A stretch of 36,163 nucleotides of DNA from Lyophyllum atratum (lineage: Eukaryota > Basidiomycota > Agaricomycetes > Agaricales > Lyophyllaceae). The notes beneath the pieces are model-generated. The model did not search any database, had not been told where the DNA came from, and was given only the letters and a program-made list of their open reading frames with translations. A program made the position numbers and the translations under genes. Position 1 is the stretch's first letter; the number at the start of each line of letters is the position of its first letter. This document shows positions 22,101 to 33,079 of this stretch, in pieces. The stretch lies in the NCBI GenBank assembly GCA_014905825.1, contig JACGCN010000120.1, positions 1 to 36,163 of the forward strand, given 5' to 3'.

Positions 22101-25100
22101 TATGAATCTGCAACCTCCATTCCGATCGAACAGGTTGAGCCATGGAACGAGATTGTACAACGCTTCGTGACAGGCGCCATGTCATACGGCTCCATATCAA
22201 TGGAAGCTCATTCGACACTTGCTGTAGCTATGAACCGTCTCGGTGGAAAATCCAACACCGGTGAAGGAGGAGAAGATGCTGAACGGTCGCTCGTGTTGAA
22301 CAATGGTGATACTATGCGTTCGGCCATCAAACAAGTCGCATCTGGACGTTTCGGCGTTACTTCCAACTACCTCGCAGACGCTGATGAGCTGCAGATTAAA
22401 ATGGCACAGGGCGCAAAGCCTGGTGAGGGTGGCGAATTACCAGGTCACAAGGTCTCGGCATCCATTGCTCGAACTCGTCATTCAACTGCTGGAGTCGGTC
22501 TCATTTCCCCACCTCCTCATCACGACATCTACTCGATCGAGGACTTGAAGCAACTGATATATGATTTAAAGTGCTCTAACCCCCGTGCGCGTATCTCTGT
22601 AAAACTGGTTTCGGAAGTTGGAGTTGGGATCGTCGCAAGTGGTGTTGCAAAGGCCAAGGCCGACCACATTCTTATTTCAGGTCACGACGGAGGTACCGGT
22701 GCATCTCGCTGGACTGGTATCAAGTATGCAGGCCTTCCTTGGGAGCTCGGTCTCGCAGAGACCCATCAAACACTTGTCTTAAATGACCTTCGAGGTCGCG
22801 TCACCGTTCAGACTGATGGTCAAATTCGAACTGGGCGCGATATCGCTATCGCCTGCCTACTGGGAGCTGAAGAATGGGGTTTTGCAACAACACCACTCAT
22901 TGCTATGGGTTGCATCATGATGCGTAAATGTCACTGTGAGTTAAGTCTGCTTGGTAATTCATTTCCAATGCTTACTTCGCCTCTTTATCAGTAAACACAT
23001 GCCCAGTTGGCATTGCTACGCAAGATCCTCAGCTACGTGCCAAGTTCGCAGGTCAGCCGGAGCAGGTTATCAACTTCTTCTATTACCTCGCTGAAGAGCT
23101 TCGCGGATACATGGCGAAGCTTGGTTTCCGCACCATCAATGAAATGGTTGGGCGGGCCGATATGCTGAAGGTTAACGAGAAGCTTCGGACCAAGAAAACA
23201 GCACATCTAGATCTTTCGGCCGTCCTGAAACCTGCATGGCAGATGCGTCCCGGTGCGGCGACGTATCGCGTGCTGCAACAGGATCACAAACTCTATATTC
23301 GTCTTGACAACAAATTCATTGATGAATCTGAGCCAGCTTTAACCAAAGGGCTCCCGGTCCACATCGAGTGCGAGGTGACCAACACAGACCGCGCATTAGG
23401 GACTTCCCTTTCGTACAGGGTGTCAAAACTCTACGGCGAGGAGGGCCTCCCCAAAGACACCATTCACATTCGCATGAGGGGTTCTGCAGGTCAATCTTGT
23501 GGCGCATTCCTTGCCCCTGGTATCACGATCGAACTCGAAGGTGACGCAAACGACTACGTTGGCAAAGGGCTTTCTGGTGGTCGCTTGGTCGTTTATCCGC
23601 CTAAACAATCTCCATTCAAGGCCGAGGAAAACGTCATCATCGGGAATGTCTGCCTCTATGGGGCAACGTCTGGAGAGGCCTTTATCCGCGGAATCGCTGC
23701 GGAGCGCTTTGCCGTCAGGAACTCTGGTGCCAATGCTGTTGTCGAAGGTACTGGCGACCATGGATGCGAATATATGACAGGTGGTCGTGTTGTCGTCCTT
23801 GGAGTCACGGGGCGAAACTTTGCAGCGGGCATGAGTGGTGGAATTGCGTATGTGCTTGATACCGCTCACACATTTGCATCCAAAGTGAACATGGAGATGG
23901 TGGAGCTTGGCAAAGTCACCGACCCTCGTGAAATTGCTGCCTTGCGTAGTCTCATCGAAGATCATCGCCATTACACCAGCTCCGAAGTTGCAAATCGCGT
24001 TCTTCACGACTTCCACCACCTCCTTCCCCTCTTTGTCCGTGTCATGCCTCTGGATTATAAAAGAGTCCTAGAAGAGCAGAAGGCCCGGGAAAAGGAAGAG
24101 AAGCTGCGACAGAGCGTGATCGATCTGGTTCCGTCACGAACTGCAAGCCAAGTAGATCTTGCCTCGGAAGGCTTAGAGGATATCCTCTTACCCAAGACAC
24201 CTGTGCCCATCGCCAAATCTCGCCATGAACCATCCGTCATCGATCTTGAAGATTCTATGGTCGATGATACGACGACCAAGCAACGGCTCCACAAACTGGA
24301 CAAAACGCGTGGCTTCATGAAATACAAACGATTGGGCGAGGCATATCGTCCGCCACGCAAACGTGTCAAAGATTGGAAAGAGATCTCCTCTCGGTTGACA
24401 GAGAGCGAGCTTAGATACCAATCTGCCCGCTGCATGGACTGCGGGGTGCCTTTCTGTCAGTCCGATTCTGGATGCCCCATCTCCAATGTCATTCCGCAAT
24501 GGAACGACCTTGTCTTCAAGGAACAATGGAAAGATGCCCTTTATCGCCTTCTTCTGACCAACAATTTCCCAGAGTTCACTGGTCGCGTGTGTCCAGCACC
24601 TTGTGAAGGTGCTTGTGTGCTCGGAATAAATGAACAGCCTGTGGGTATAAAGAGTATCGAGTGTGCCATTATCGACAAGGTGAGATATCATCACCCTCCT
24701 ACTTTCTTACATACTCATCAGGTTGCATAGGCATTCGAAATGGGCTGGATGGCACCCAACCCGCCTTCCTTCCGAACGGGAAACAGAATTGCCATCATTG
24801 GGTCTGGTCCGGCGGGTCTGGCCTGTGCTGATCAGCTCAATAAAGCTGGTCACTTTGTCACTGTCTATGACCGGAACGATCGCATGGGGGGTCTGTTAAT
24901 GTATGGCATTCCAAAGTGTGTTTTCTTTCCCGCCATTTATCCCTTATGTCCATTCATGTCCGTTCCAAAGCATGAAACTCGACAAATCCATTGTTCAGCG
25001 TCGCCTTGATCTGATGGCCGCTGAGGGTGTTGTCAGTGACTGTTTCACTATACTATCTCCACTTCTGATCATCCTGTAGACTTTTGTCCCAAATACCAAC

Positions 25101-26381
25101 ATAGGAGTGGATATCGATGTCTCCGAGATCCGCGCTGACAATGACGCTCTGGTCATCTGCACTGGTGCAACCTGGCCCCGCGACCTTAAGATCCCGAACA
25201 GGGAAGTTGATGGCATTCATTTTGCTATGGAATTCCTACAAGTATGTTGCTTACTTTTTCCCTTCGCAAGCAACTGTTGTTTACCATCTATACAGCTCAA
25301 TACCAAGTCGCTTCTCGACTCTAACCTTGAAGATGGGGGCTACATTAACGCCAAAGGCAAGGATGTCATTGTGATCGGAGGGGGAGACACTGGCAACGAC
25401 TGCATCGGTACCTCTATGCGTCATGGCGCGAAATCGGTTACGAACTTCGAGCTTCTTCCGAAACCCCCTGTGTCCAGGGGCAGGGACAATCCTTGGCCCC
25501 AGTGGCCTCGGTAAGCATTTAATTCTACAGCCACGATGACAGTGGCTCAATACCGAAACCAGAATCTTCCGGACGGATTATGGCCACACAGAGGTGGCTG
25601 CACACTTCGGCAATGGTACGAGCAACCAGGCTCGTCAACGTCACTTCATTGCTAATAGGTTTCGCTAGATCCGAGGGAGTATTCCATCTCCACGAAAGAG
25701 TTCGTTGTGGATGATGAAGGTAAACTCAAAGGTCTCAATACAGGTTTGTAACAAGTTTTTCCTTGCTCGATTAACCTTGCTTACAATTAATCAACAGTTC
25801 ACGTCGAATGGACGAAAGACAGTGGCGGAAGATGGAAAATGGAAGAAGTTCCTGGTTCAGAGAAATTTTTCCCCGCCCAGCTGGTTTTCTTGGCTCTCGG
25901 TTTTTTGGGACCCCAAGCAGACCCTATTAAAGCTTTAGGAGTCAAGCAAGACGCCAGATCTAACATCCAAACTCCCCATAAGGTATTGTCGGGCAGCATT
26001 TTTCTTGACACGGGGTTAATGTTTCACCAGAAATACACTACGAATGTGGACGGCGTCTTCGCCGCTGGTGACTGTCGCCGTGGGCAATCGTTAATTGTTT
26101 GGGGCATCAAGTACGCCATTTACATCACTGGGTATTCAAGTCGGCACTCATGGCTTTCCATCTTGCAGTGAAGGACGCGGAGCTGCTGCTGAAATCGACG
26201 CCTGGCTTAGTGCTGGTAATACACGATTACCCAGTGCAGGAGGAATCAAATCTCGGGTGAGTGGCAGGTGAACATGCCGGAAGTTCGCTTCACCTTGACT
26301 GATAAATTCCAGTCTTTCGTTCCTCCACCTAGCACACTCCCAGCACATGCCAATGTGTTTGACTCAGAAGACGATGATTGA
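19182..26381 (+). CDS. GLT1: NADH-dependent glutamate synthase (GOGAT)
   Basis: GOGAT makes two glutamates from glutamine and 2-oxoglutarate. The fused fungal enzyme carries the glutaminase, FMN/Fe-S synthase and FAD/NAD(P)H domains in one chain. Fifteen exons (19182-19867, 19935-20146, 20198-21581, 21635-22935, 22992-24679, 24731-24915, 24971-25031, 25080-25241, 25296-25510, 25563-25615, 25669-25743, 25798-25982, 26031-26110, 26169-26256, 26313-26381) give 2147 aa, as expected, with no frame break. The catalytic N-terminal cysteine is C58 in KDSCGVGF, implying a 57-residue propeptide. The FMN domain shows [14 protein letters not shown] and [10 protein letters not shown]. The 3Fe-4S site is [14 protein letters not shown]. 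The small-subunit part has 4Fe-4S cysteines in [10 protein letters not shown] and CPAPCEGAC, the FAD fold [13 protein letters not shown] and the second dinucleotide site [11 protein letters not shown]. It ends in EDDD. Introns crowd the 3' third. Confidence 0.98.
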
Positions 26382-26530
26382 ACATACATTTATAAGGTCG
26401 CGAGCTCGAATGGACGGAGGACATCACTTAGTTATATCGGATTTCTTTTATATCTAGATATGTACATTTACTGAAAATGCGATTATGATTACGGTGCAAA
26501 CTATGGTACCTTATTGCTGACCGAAAAGGA

Positions 26531-28206
26531 CTATAAAGAAAAGCTGAATCGGCTTTTTTCTTGTATATCTCTACTTTTCCCTCTTATTCCCCAGATCCCC
26601 CAGTTCGTCTTAACCATCACCCTTGGGTCGAAGTCAGCGATTTCCCATTTTTCACTGCCGAAAGTGTTCGGACCAGGCGTAATGACCCATTCGAATTCAC
26701 CTGCTACATCAGGTGCGGTTGACAAAGATCGTACGTCCCTCTCGACGTCAGTCGGGGAAAAGCCTGTAACGAAAATGGGGCATTTGCTGGCGAGAAGCAT
26801 TGGCATCACGGGTCCCCATTCTGTCGGAGAAGCGATCTGTAACAAGGGCTCCCCTGTTTCCTCTGAGGTAGAATCCGGAGATGGGAAACCGAAGCCGGGG
26901 GAAAAGAAGAAAAACAGGTCGCTATACGGGTCTAGGGTATGTTGGAATTGGGCGTGAACGTCACCATAGTTTGCTTGCATCCCGGTGATTGTGAGTTGTG
27001 GCGTGTATGGAACGGTATAGGACGGAACTCCATAGCGCTCGATTGACGAACGGGTACGCTTTAGACGAGCAATGGGGGCAGGAGTGGGGGGTTGGTATAC
27101 GTTGGGGAGATACACGGGCTTCGGTTGCTCGACTTCAACCACATCCGTGGATGTCTCTGAAGTATCAGAGGTCATGTCAGATGCTTGCTCTGATACGCTG
27201 GAAGTTCCAGGCGTTTGCGCATTGGGAGGTTTGGGTAAAGAAACTTGCGGTCCAATGAAAAACAGATGGAAATGAGTCGAAGGGAATAGCATGGTGAGTT
27301 GTTCCCAGACATGTGGAGGAAGTGATGATTCAGCCCGAGCTCCAAGGATGAATATGCGCACTTGAGGCTTTCCGATAGCAGCTTCCGCTGTTTCGGGAGC
27401 ACCAGGTGCGACATGCAGCGTTGACCTCAAGGCTATTGTAGTTCAGTCATGACGTTAGAAAATGAAGCTAAGCAACTTACCTGCCAAAGAACGGCTTCCT
27501 TCAGGGGTCAGACGTTGGTTATTCAATGTCAATCCACTATGCTGGTGAAGGACGCCGCCGATCGTGATCGGGTATGTTAGGAGCTTACTAGCATGCCTCC
27601 TGGAGCGCTCCGTGTCCATGGACGGGAACCCACGAGTATACCAGAAAACATCCCAATTAGAGAATGAGATGGCCTCTTCGTATCCCTGAGGACCTTTTAG
27701 AGGATCACGGTCCACTCAGAACTTGAGAATGGTGGATTAAAGAGGTAAGACGGACCTGGTAATTCGAATTCCCGCAGTCGCCTGCCACTTCTAAGGTCAT
27801 GCTCATCCTCATTAGCTTCGCGGAGGCGCGAGCAGTATTTCTGATGCTCCTCGTCATCCTTATGGTGCTCTTCTGTGCAATGTGTTGGCCAACCACATTC
27901 GGAACATTCATACTTGACCGCTCGTGGTTGAGCCTTAACATGCGCATGGACATGGCTGTGGGTAGATGCACAGACTGGGCAAGGGGCAAGGTGTTGGATG
28001 GCGTCGCCTCGAGCACGTATGGCGGGAAACGGTGATTTGGAGAACGGATGGAACAGGTCTTGCTGAGAAAGGATTGGGACAGGGTCTTTCAATTTTTCTT
28101 GCGGACTGGCCTTGCGGAACAGACTGAATATGTGGCGGGTGGACGAGGGGTGGCGTAGACGGACACGAGCGACGATACGCGTCGTGGCGCGCAGCGAAGA
28201 GGCCAT
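26531..28206 (-). CDS. MSS51: MSS51-like mitochondrial translational activator with MYND-type zinc finger
   Basis: Mss51 in yeast activates COX1 mRNA translation and couples it to complex IV assembly. Three exons (27756-28206, 27481-27714, 26531-27432) give 528 aa. Starting at 28206, the first 25 residues (MASSLRATTRIVARVRLRHP) form a strong presequence. ATGs further up at 28242 and 28278 are in frame but would put acidic residues first. The zinc finger covers about 76-125 (CPVC, CSECGWPTHC, then a His/Cys-rich end). The conserved C-terminal domain contains FSNWDVFWYTRGF, LTYPITIGGVLH and VRIFILGARAESSLPPHVW. A low-complexity Ser/Thr/Pro insert occupies about residues 300-350. The last residues (KSRFSFSL) are poorly conserved. 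It is divergent from HIS3, with 102 bp between the chosen starts. Confidence 0.87.
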
Positions 28207-28308
28207 ATTTTTTTGTTTGCATTTGTCGCTCGGCGCCTTCATCGTAATTATTGATTCTTGTTGTCCAGCGCCATCCATAATTTATTGTTAACCCCGTCCG
28301 TCTCATCC

Positions 28309-29136
28309 ATGACATTGCCTGCAAGGCAATCGACCCTCTCGCGCAAGACGAGTGAGACGGAAATCGACATCTCAATAAACCTCGATTGCACCCCTGGGTC
28401 GGAGAACGCCCAAGTCATCGATGTTTCTACAGGCATCGGATTTCTTGATCATGTGTGTACCAGCTCTAATAACGTATCACGGTGTCGCCGTTGACTGTGG
28501 TTGTACAGATGTATACAGCTCTCGCTAAACATGGTGGAATGTCGCTGACGATGAAATGCAAAGGAGATCTTTGGATTGATGACCACCACACTGCAGATGA
28601 GTAGAACCGTGCATCCCGAAGCTTTCAAAAGGCTAACAGACGAGGATATCTACAGGACAGCGCCATAGCTTTGGGAACAGCCTTCAAGCAAGCATTGGGT
28701 GAAGTGCGTGGAATCCGCCGGTATGGCACAGGTTTCGCTCCTCTAGATGAAGTATGTTTTTGTTGCGTCTAGATTCTAGGTAACTGATCCCAGACCGAAG
28801 GCCCTCTCCCGCGCCGTGATAGATATATGTTCACGACCGTACTGTGTGACAGAACTTGGCCTGAAGAGAGAGAAGATCGGAGACCTGTCTACTGAGATGA
28901 TCCCTCATATATTCTACTCGTTCGCCATCGCATCGGGCGCCACACTGCATGTCGACGTTTTGCGTGGAGAGAATGACCATCATCGGTAAGCTCACATACG
29001 TGTAACAAGAAGCCAACCATGACTAAGACGTAATGACAGTGCCGAGTCTGCGTTCAAGGCGTTAGCACTTGCTATCCGTCAAGCGATCGAACGGACGGGG
29101 GGAGATGATGTTCCTAGTACTAAAGGAGTGCTTTAG
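28309..29136 (+). CDS. HIS3: Imidazoleglycerol-phosphate dehydratase
   Basis: This enzyme converts imidazole glycerol phosphate to imidazole acetol phosphate in histidine synthesis. Five exons (28309-28452, 28509-28596, 28654-28751, 28801-28985, 29040-29136) give 203 aa. Recognisable blocks are [17 protein letters not shown], the manganese-binding DDHHTAED, DISSRPY-like DICSRPY, and [16 protein letters not shown] with the second His pair. The second intron (28597-28653) does not fit GT-AG at the position the protein needs. Read as AT-AC it gives exactly HHTAEDSAIALG and the right phase. A canonical alternative (gtagaa at 28601 to aacag at 28639) would insert seven residues and replace the metal-binding Glu. 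The other introns are canonical. The start lies only 30 bp from the most upstream possible MSS51 ATG. Confidence 0.95.
28597..28653 (+). other. Probable AT-AC intron in HIS3
   Basis: The 57-nt intron begins ATGAGT and ends CTAC. A branch-like GGCTAAC lies at 28631-28637, about 17 nt from the 3' end. The donor resembles a GTGAGT site with G changed to A at position 1, so this would be a U2-type AT-AC intron, not the U12 type (ATATCC). Splicing here completes GCA-GAG-GAC, giving the conserved Ala-Glu-Asp. Confidence 0.75.
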
Positions 29137-29260
29137 CGTGCAGGGTATATATACCAAGACTAGAACGTCAAAGCAGTACAAAGGATATCTCGTGTTTGTC
29201 GATATATATATAGCCCGTTGAAAACAGGGGAAACAATAGATAAAGTCCATCTCCTCATCC

Positions 29261-32200
29261 TTACCAGAACAAGCATCGATCTTCCATGGGAGGGTTCAGC
29301 TAACATAATGTTAATTGATAAACCAAACATCGCTGAAAAAATCCCTACCTTAGCTTTCTTTGGGCAGTTGAACGCCTTGGCGAACTCGGGAATATTGAAT
29401 ACAGTCCCGTCGACACGGTATCGTGAAGGAGAATGGGGATCAGTGCGAATGCGCTGGACCTGCATCAATGATTCATTAAGTGGTACATTGTGCACAATTT
29501 ATAGTTCACTTACTGCTGCTGCTGGTTTCATTCCCCTGGCCCATATGCGGGCAAAGGAGATAAAGAAGAGTTGTTCCCTTTTGACCCAGGTGTTAATAGC
29601 CGTCGGGCTCAATATTGAAGAGCATACCTGGTGAACTTCAAGCCTGGAAGCATGTATTCATTTCCAGCTTGAGAGGATACATCGTACTGAGCTTTCCAGG
29701 CACGGTATGCTTGGATTAGACCTGTGTCTCCGATGTTTTCTCCAGAAGTCCTTGGGAAACAATTAGCCCAAAGGACATCCTGAGTTGCTTAGCCACCTAC
29801 AAATTGCCCTGTAAAAATCTCTTTATTAGATGAGCCGTCAACAGAGTGACGTTGGACATACATTGACATGTATCCTTCCGCCCTTCCCGTCGTCGATGGT
29901 GTATGCTACATGTGAGATGCAAGTTAGACCTAGAGGTTATATTGAAATACAACAGCACCTGAATATTGCTTGACGATGCAATCCTGCTTCACCTTGAAAC
30001 CCTCGCTGGTTGCATTGGTCCACCACTGCTCCAACTTGCCTTCCTGATTATATAGTCTACCAGCAGAATCAAAAGCGTGCTGTTGGTCCCAGATGTGTTA
30101 GAAAGGGAAGGGAACTGCACTTCGAAGACGAAAAAAAGACTCACGGTCAATTCATGGGCAGCAACGTGGCCAAAAGCACCGTAAGAAATGTATGACGGCC
30201 TGATATAGTTGGTTAATCAAACTGCAGCGAGGAGGGGTCCCAGTAAGTAGTGCATACCAGCCGGCTTCGAAAAAGGGTGGTTGTAATATGCCAGCAGGGA
30301 ATACGATCTGCGAGCATATCAGATGATACTTCCTGTGGTGAAGTGCAAGTGTACCTCGTTCGCAGGCGGGTTGAAATACGCGTTGACCATGGAGGGATAC
30401 ATCTCCCAGGTTTCGGGATCCCTTCGTCGGCCCAGTTGAAGCCATTTCTTGAACTCATCACTCTTGCTACACGGACAAAGGGATTTGGGAAAAGATGTAT
30501 GAACGGGAAAGAAAGTGACGTACGTAGCGCTGAGGATATTTTCGAAGAAAGTGAGCTCATCGATTTTGAGCCCGTTATAATACCGTGCAATAGAACTGGG
30601 GTCCCTCGTATCCGGCGAAAGTGGAAATCCCACTTTTACGCGGATTGAATCAGCCTTCGGAGACAGGAGTAAGCCATTGGGAAACAAAGATTTGTCAAGC
30701 GATGCACCTTCTCCGCTGCAGCTTTGCTGGACTTCTGATCCATCCACTCGACTTGTCGGAGTGACGCCTTGAAGGATTTAACGATGTCTGTCAAGTGGTT
30801 GAATGCCTCGGAAACGCGCCATGAAACTTGAACACACCTGTGATAACCTTGGTTCCCTCCGCCCTAGAGTCTCCACCGAAAGTCTCGTTGACAAAATATC
30901 GTCCTACAGCATACCCAAGCGATTCCTCCACTTTACCAACGCAGTATTCCGAACGATCGCCGACAGCGCCTTTTTTGATGCCAGTCAACAGCTCGTATAA
31001 GGATCTTTGCGCTTGCCACGCTTCTGTGCTAGCGCCAAGATTGGGTGCAAGACTTAAAGCAGCACGGACAACGAGATACGCTTCCAGAATACTCGATGAG
31101 GTTTCTTCAAGGATTTCCGATAGCGCAGATGCATATGCCGGGTATGTCATGATCACCGCCTCTGGGAAAGACCGAGGCGTGAAAGACGAGAAGTAGGCTG
31201 GGAAATCAATCTGGGTAAGAGCATCAGTGAGATTTGACAAGGGCACTGGGTTGTATGTTGCAATAGGATCTTGGAATAGAATATCACTGTATAGGATATC
31301 AACATATGAGACGACGAAGTTGCCATAGACTCACAGGTCAAGGCTCGCTTTCGCCAATCGCTTTTCAAGCTTGACGATCCCCTTTGCAAGTTTGTGTGCT
31401 CGACGGGTGTTGTTCACAGGTTTCTTGCCACCATCTTTGTCATCGTCATCTCCACCCCAAGGCGGCCAGGGCCAAGGAGGCCACACCTTCGAGTCCTCGA
31501 TGGTAACCATGACAGGAGTATTAGCCATCTGAACATGCTCATCGGACTCATCCTCTTCGGAGAGGGTGACGAGAAGCCGTTCAAGGACATTTTGGTATAC
31601 TTGGAGGACCAATTTATCCTTGTAGTACTCCTAAAAGCGGCATATTAGAAAGAAACACCGGATCTGGCAGAATTACAACCTTGGATGGAAGGCCCAGGCT
31701 GGGTTGGCTGAACCACAGAACCATATGATTTGGGTCCTTGCCCACATCGCCTTCGATGTCAAATGAAAACAATGCGTCAATACCTAGAGGCTCGTATAAG
31801 CTAGGAAAAGCACCATGAGAAATTAAGCAGGTAACCTTGTGAGTGAAGGTAAGCAAGGGCAGCCGTCAAATCTGCGGAGTCCTTCTGATCCTCGACGTCA
31901 AGGTCCAACGTATCTTTCGGTATATCCTCCGAAGTGTCTGAACAAATTGTAACAATGGTGCAGTGCCGATATCGTCTAGAGTATCCTCGTTCACACAGGA
32001 TGTATAGAAGTTGCGCAGCTTCTGTAAGATCTCGTTGTCATGGGTTGACTTGAACGATGCGGGAGTGGACTGAGATTCCAGAATTCTCTGGATAACTTGT
32101 TTGTTCTCCTGCGCGAGAGCCTCAAAGTTACCAAAGCTGCTTTTGTCGGCAGGCAGTGGATGAGCTCGAAGCCATCCGCCAGCTATGGTTCATGGCTGAG

Positions 32201-32913
32201 AGTCGTTGTGTGCAGTAACAGAGAACGTGACGTACTCGCAAAGTCATAGAAATTCTCGCACGGGTCTTGAGACGTGTCAACGGAAGAAAGGATAGACCCA
32301 GAAAGGAGGATACATTGAGGAGTAAGACAGGCATCCTGCGAAATCGAGTCAACAACTGCGCAACCACATTCTTGCAAGCAGACTGACCTCCTCTGGTTTG
32401 TTGGTAGGACTCGGGGGTGGCAGAATAGTCGTAGTGTGTATAGTCGTAGACGTCGAGGTGGTTCTTTCAGTGGATGTGGCAATGGAAGTGGCCGTGACAG
32501 TGGTAATGACTGTTCTCGTAGGTGGCTTCTCACCGCCTCCACCACCGTGACGGTCTCGTTCCAATTTAAGTTTGTGTTGGACACCAGCAAAAAAGTCCAA
32601 TGAAAACCTAGATAAATCCATTAGAAGAGCATTATTACAGTGTTTCTTGACAACCAACAGAGCTCAGAAGAAGTAAGACAAGTGCGAGGACCAGGAGTAT
32701 TTTCGTGAGCGGTGTTAGGGGTTCTTGAGCAATGGTTCCAACGCGTTGCGAGAAGGTCGAATGGGGCCCTCCGTTCGTTTCCTCTGCTTCTGGATCTCTC
32801 AGTAAGGGAGCCGCTTCTGGAAGAGAATGGGACTTGTGTTGGGGCGTGTTCTATTCATGGCGCGAACTTCACCTACCTTGGTCAGTTGAAGGCCTCGGGG
32901 GCCTGTCCGCCAT
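29261..32913 (-). CDS. M13 family zinc metallopeptidase (neprilysin/ECE-like), one apparent frame break
   Basis: This is a type II membrane endopeptidase of the neprilysin family, active outside the cell or in the secretory lumen. Twenty exons span 32877-32913 down to 29261-29299, about 889 aa. An acidic dileucine (residues 13-18, EAAPLL) and a transmembrane helix (51-66) precede a Gly/Thr-rich stalk. The catalytic domain has NAYFNPPANE, zinc motif HELTH (717-721), GENIGD (781-786) with the third ligand Glu, and the usual ending CLFW. An intron splits HELT from H, and one exon (29801-29808) is only 8 nt. An odd Trp/Pro and poly-Asp insert sits at 379-397. Exon 31836-32182 is one base short: the family reading changes frame near 31914-31916. 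An unspliced 53-nt intron with a weak donor could also explain it. Without either, translation would stop early. Confidence 0.87.
29801..29808 (-). other. 8-nt micro-exon of the M13 peptidase
   Basis: GGCAATTT is flanked by ttttacag upstream and gtaggt downstream on the minus strand. It supplies the Gly-Asn-Leu of HVNGNLTSGEN, the conserved segment before the third zinc ligand. Skipping it would shift the frame. Phase agrees on both sides. Confidence 0.8.
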
Positions 32914-33079
32914 GTTTGGAACCTTCCTATTGAGAAATGGGATGTGGTATTTGTGCAGATTAAAAAGTGGAGCCCGCTCAGGTATAGACTTCAGACGGCG
33001 TGGTATGGGCGTGGTGAACGCTCAAATGATGCAAAGCAGGTCTGTACATCATAACAAGTTACATAAGCAATCGGGCCGC

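Noticed and set aside
23423..24019. 198-codon ORF on the minus strand
   Set aside because: It is antisense to a well-conserved part of GLT1 and reads as a shadow frame.
26514..26957. 147-codon + strand ORF
   Set aside because: It is antisense to the conserved C-terminal domain of MSS51.
28601..28639. Canonical GT-AG alternative for HIS3 intron 2
   Set aside because: It keeps the frame but inserts seven residues and removes the metal-binding Glu, and its branch-like CTAAC would overlap the acceptor.
29218..29634. 138-codon + strand ORF
   Set aside because: It is antisense to the last M13 exons, whose minus-strand reading ends in the family's CLFW motif with consistent splicing.
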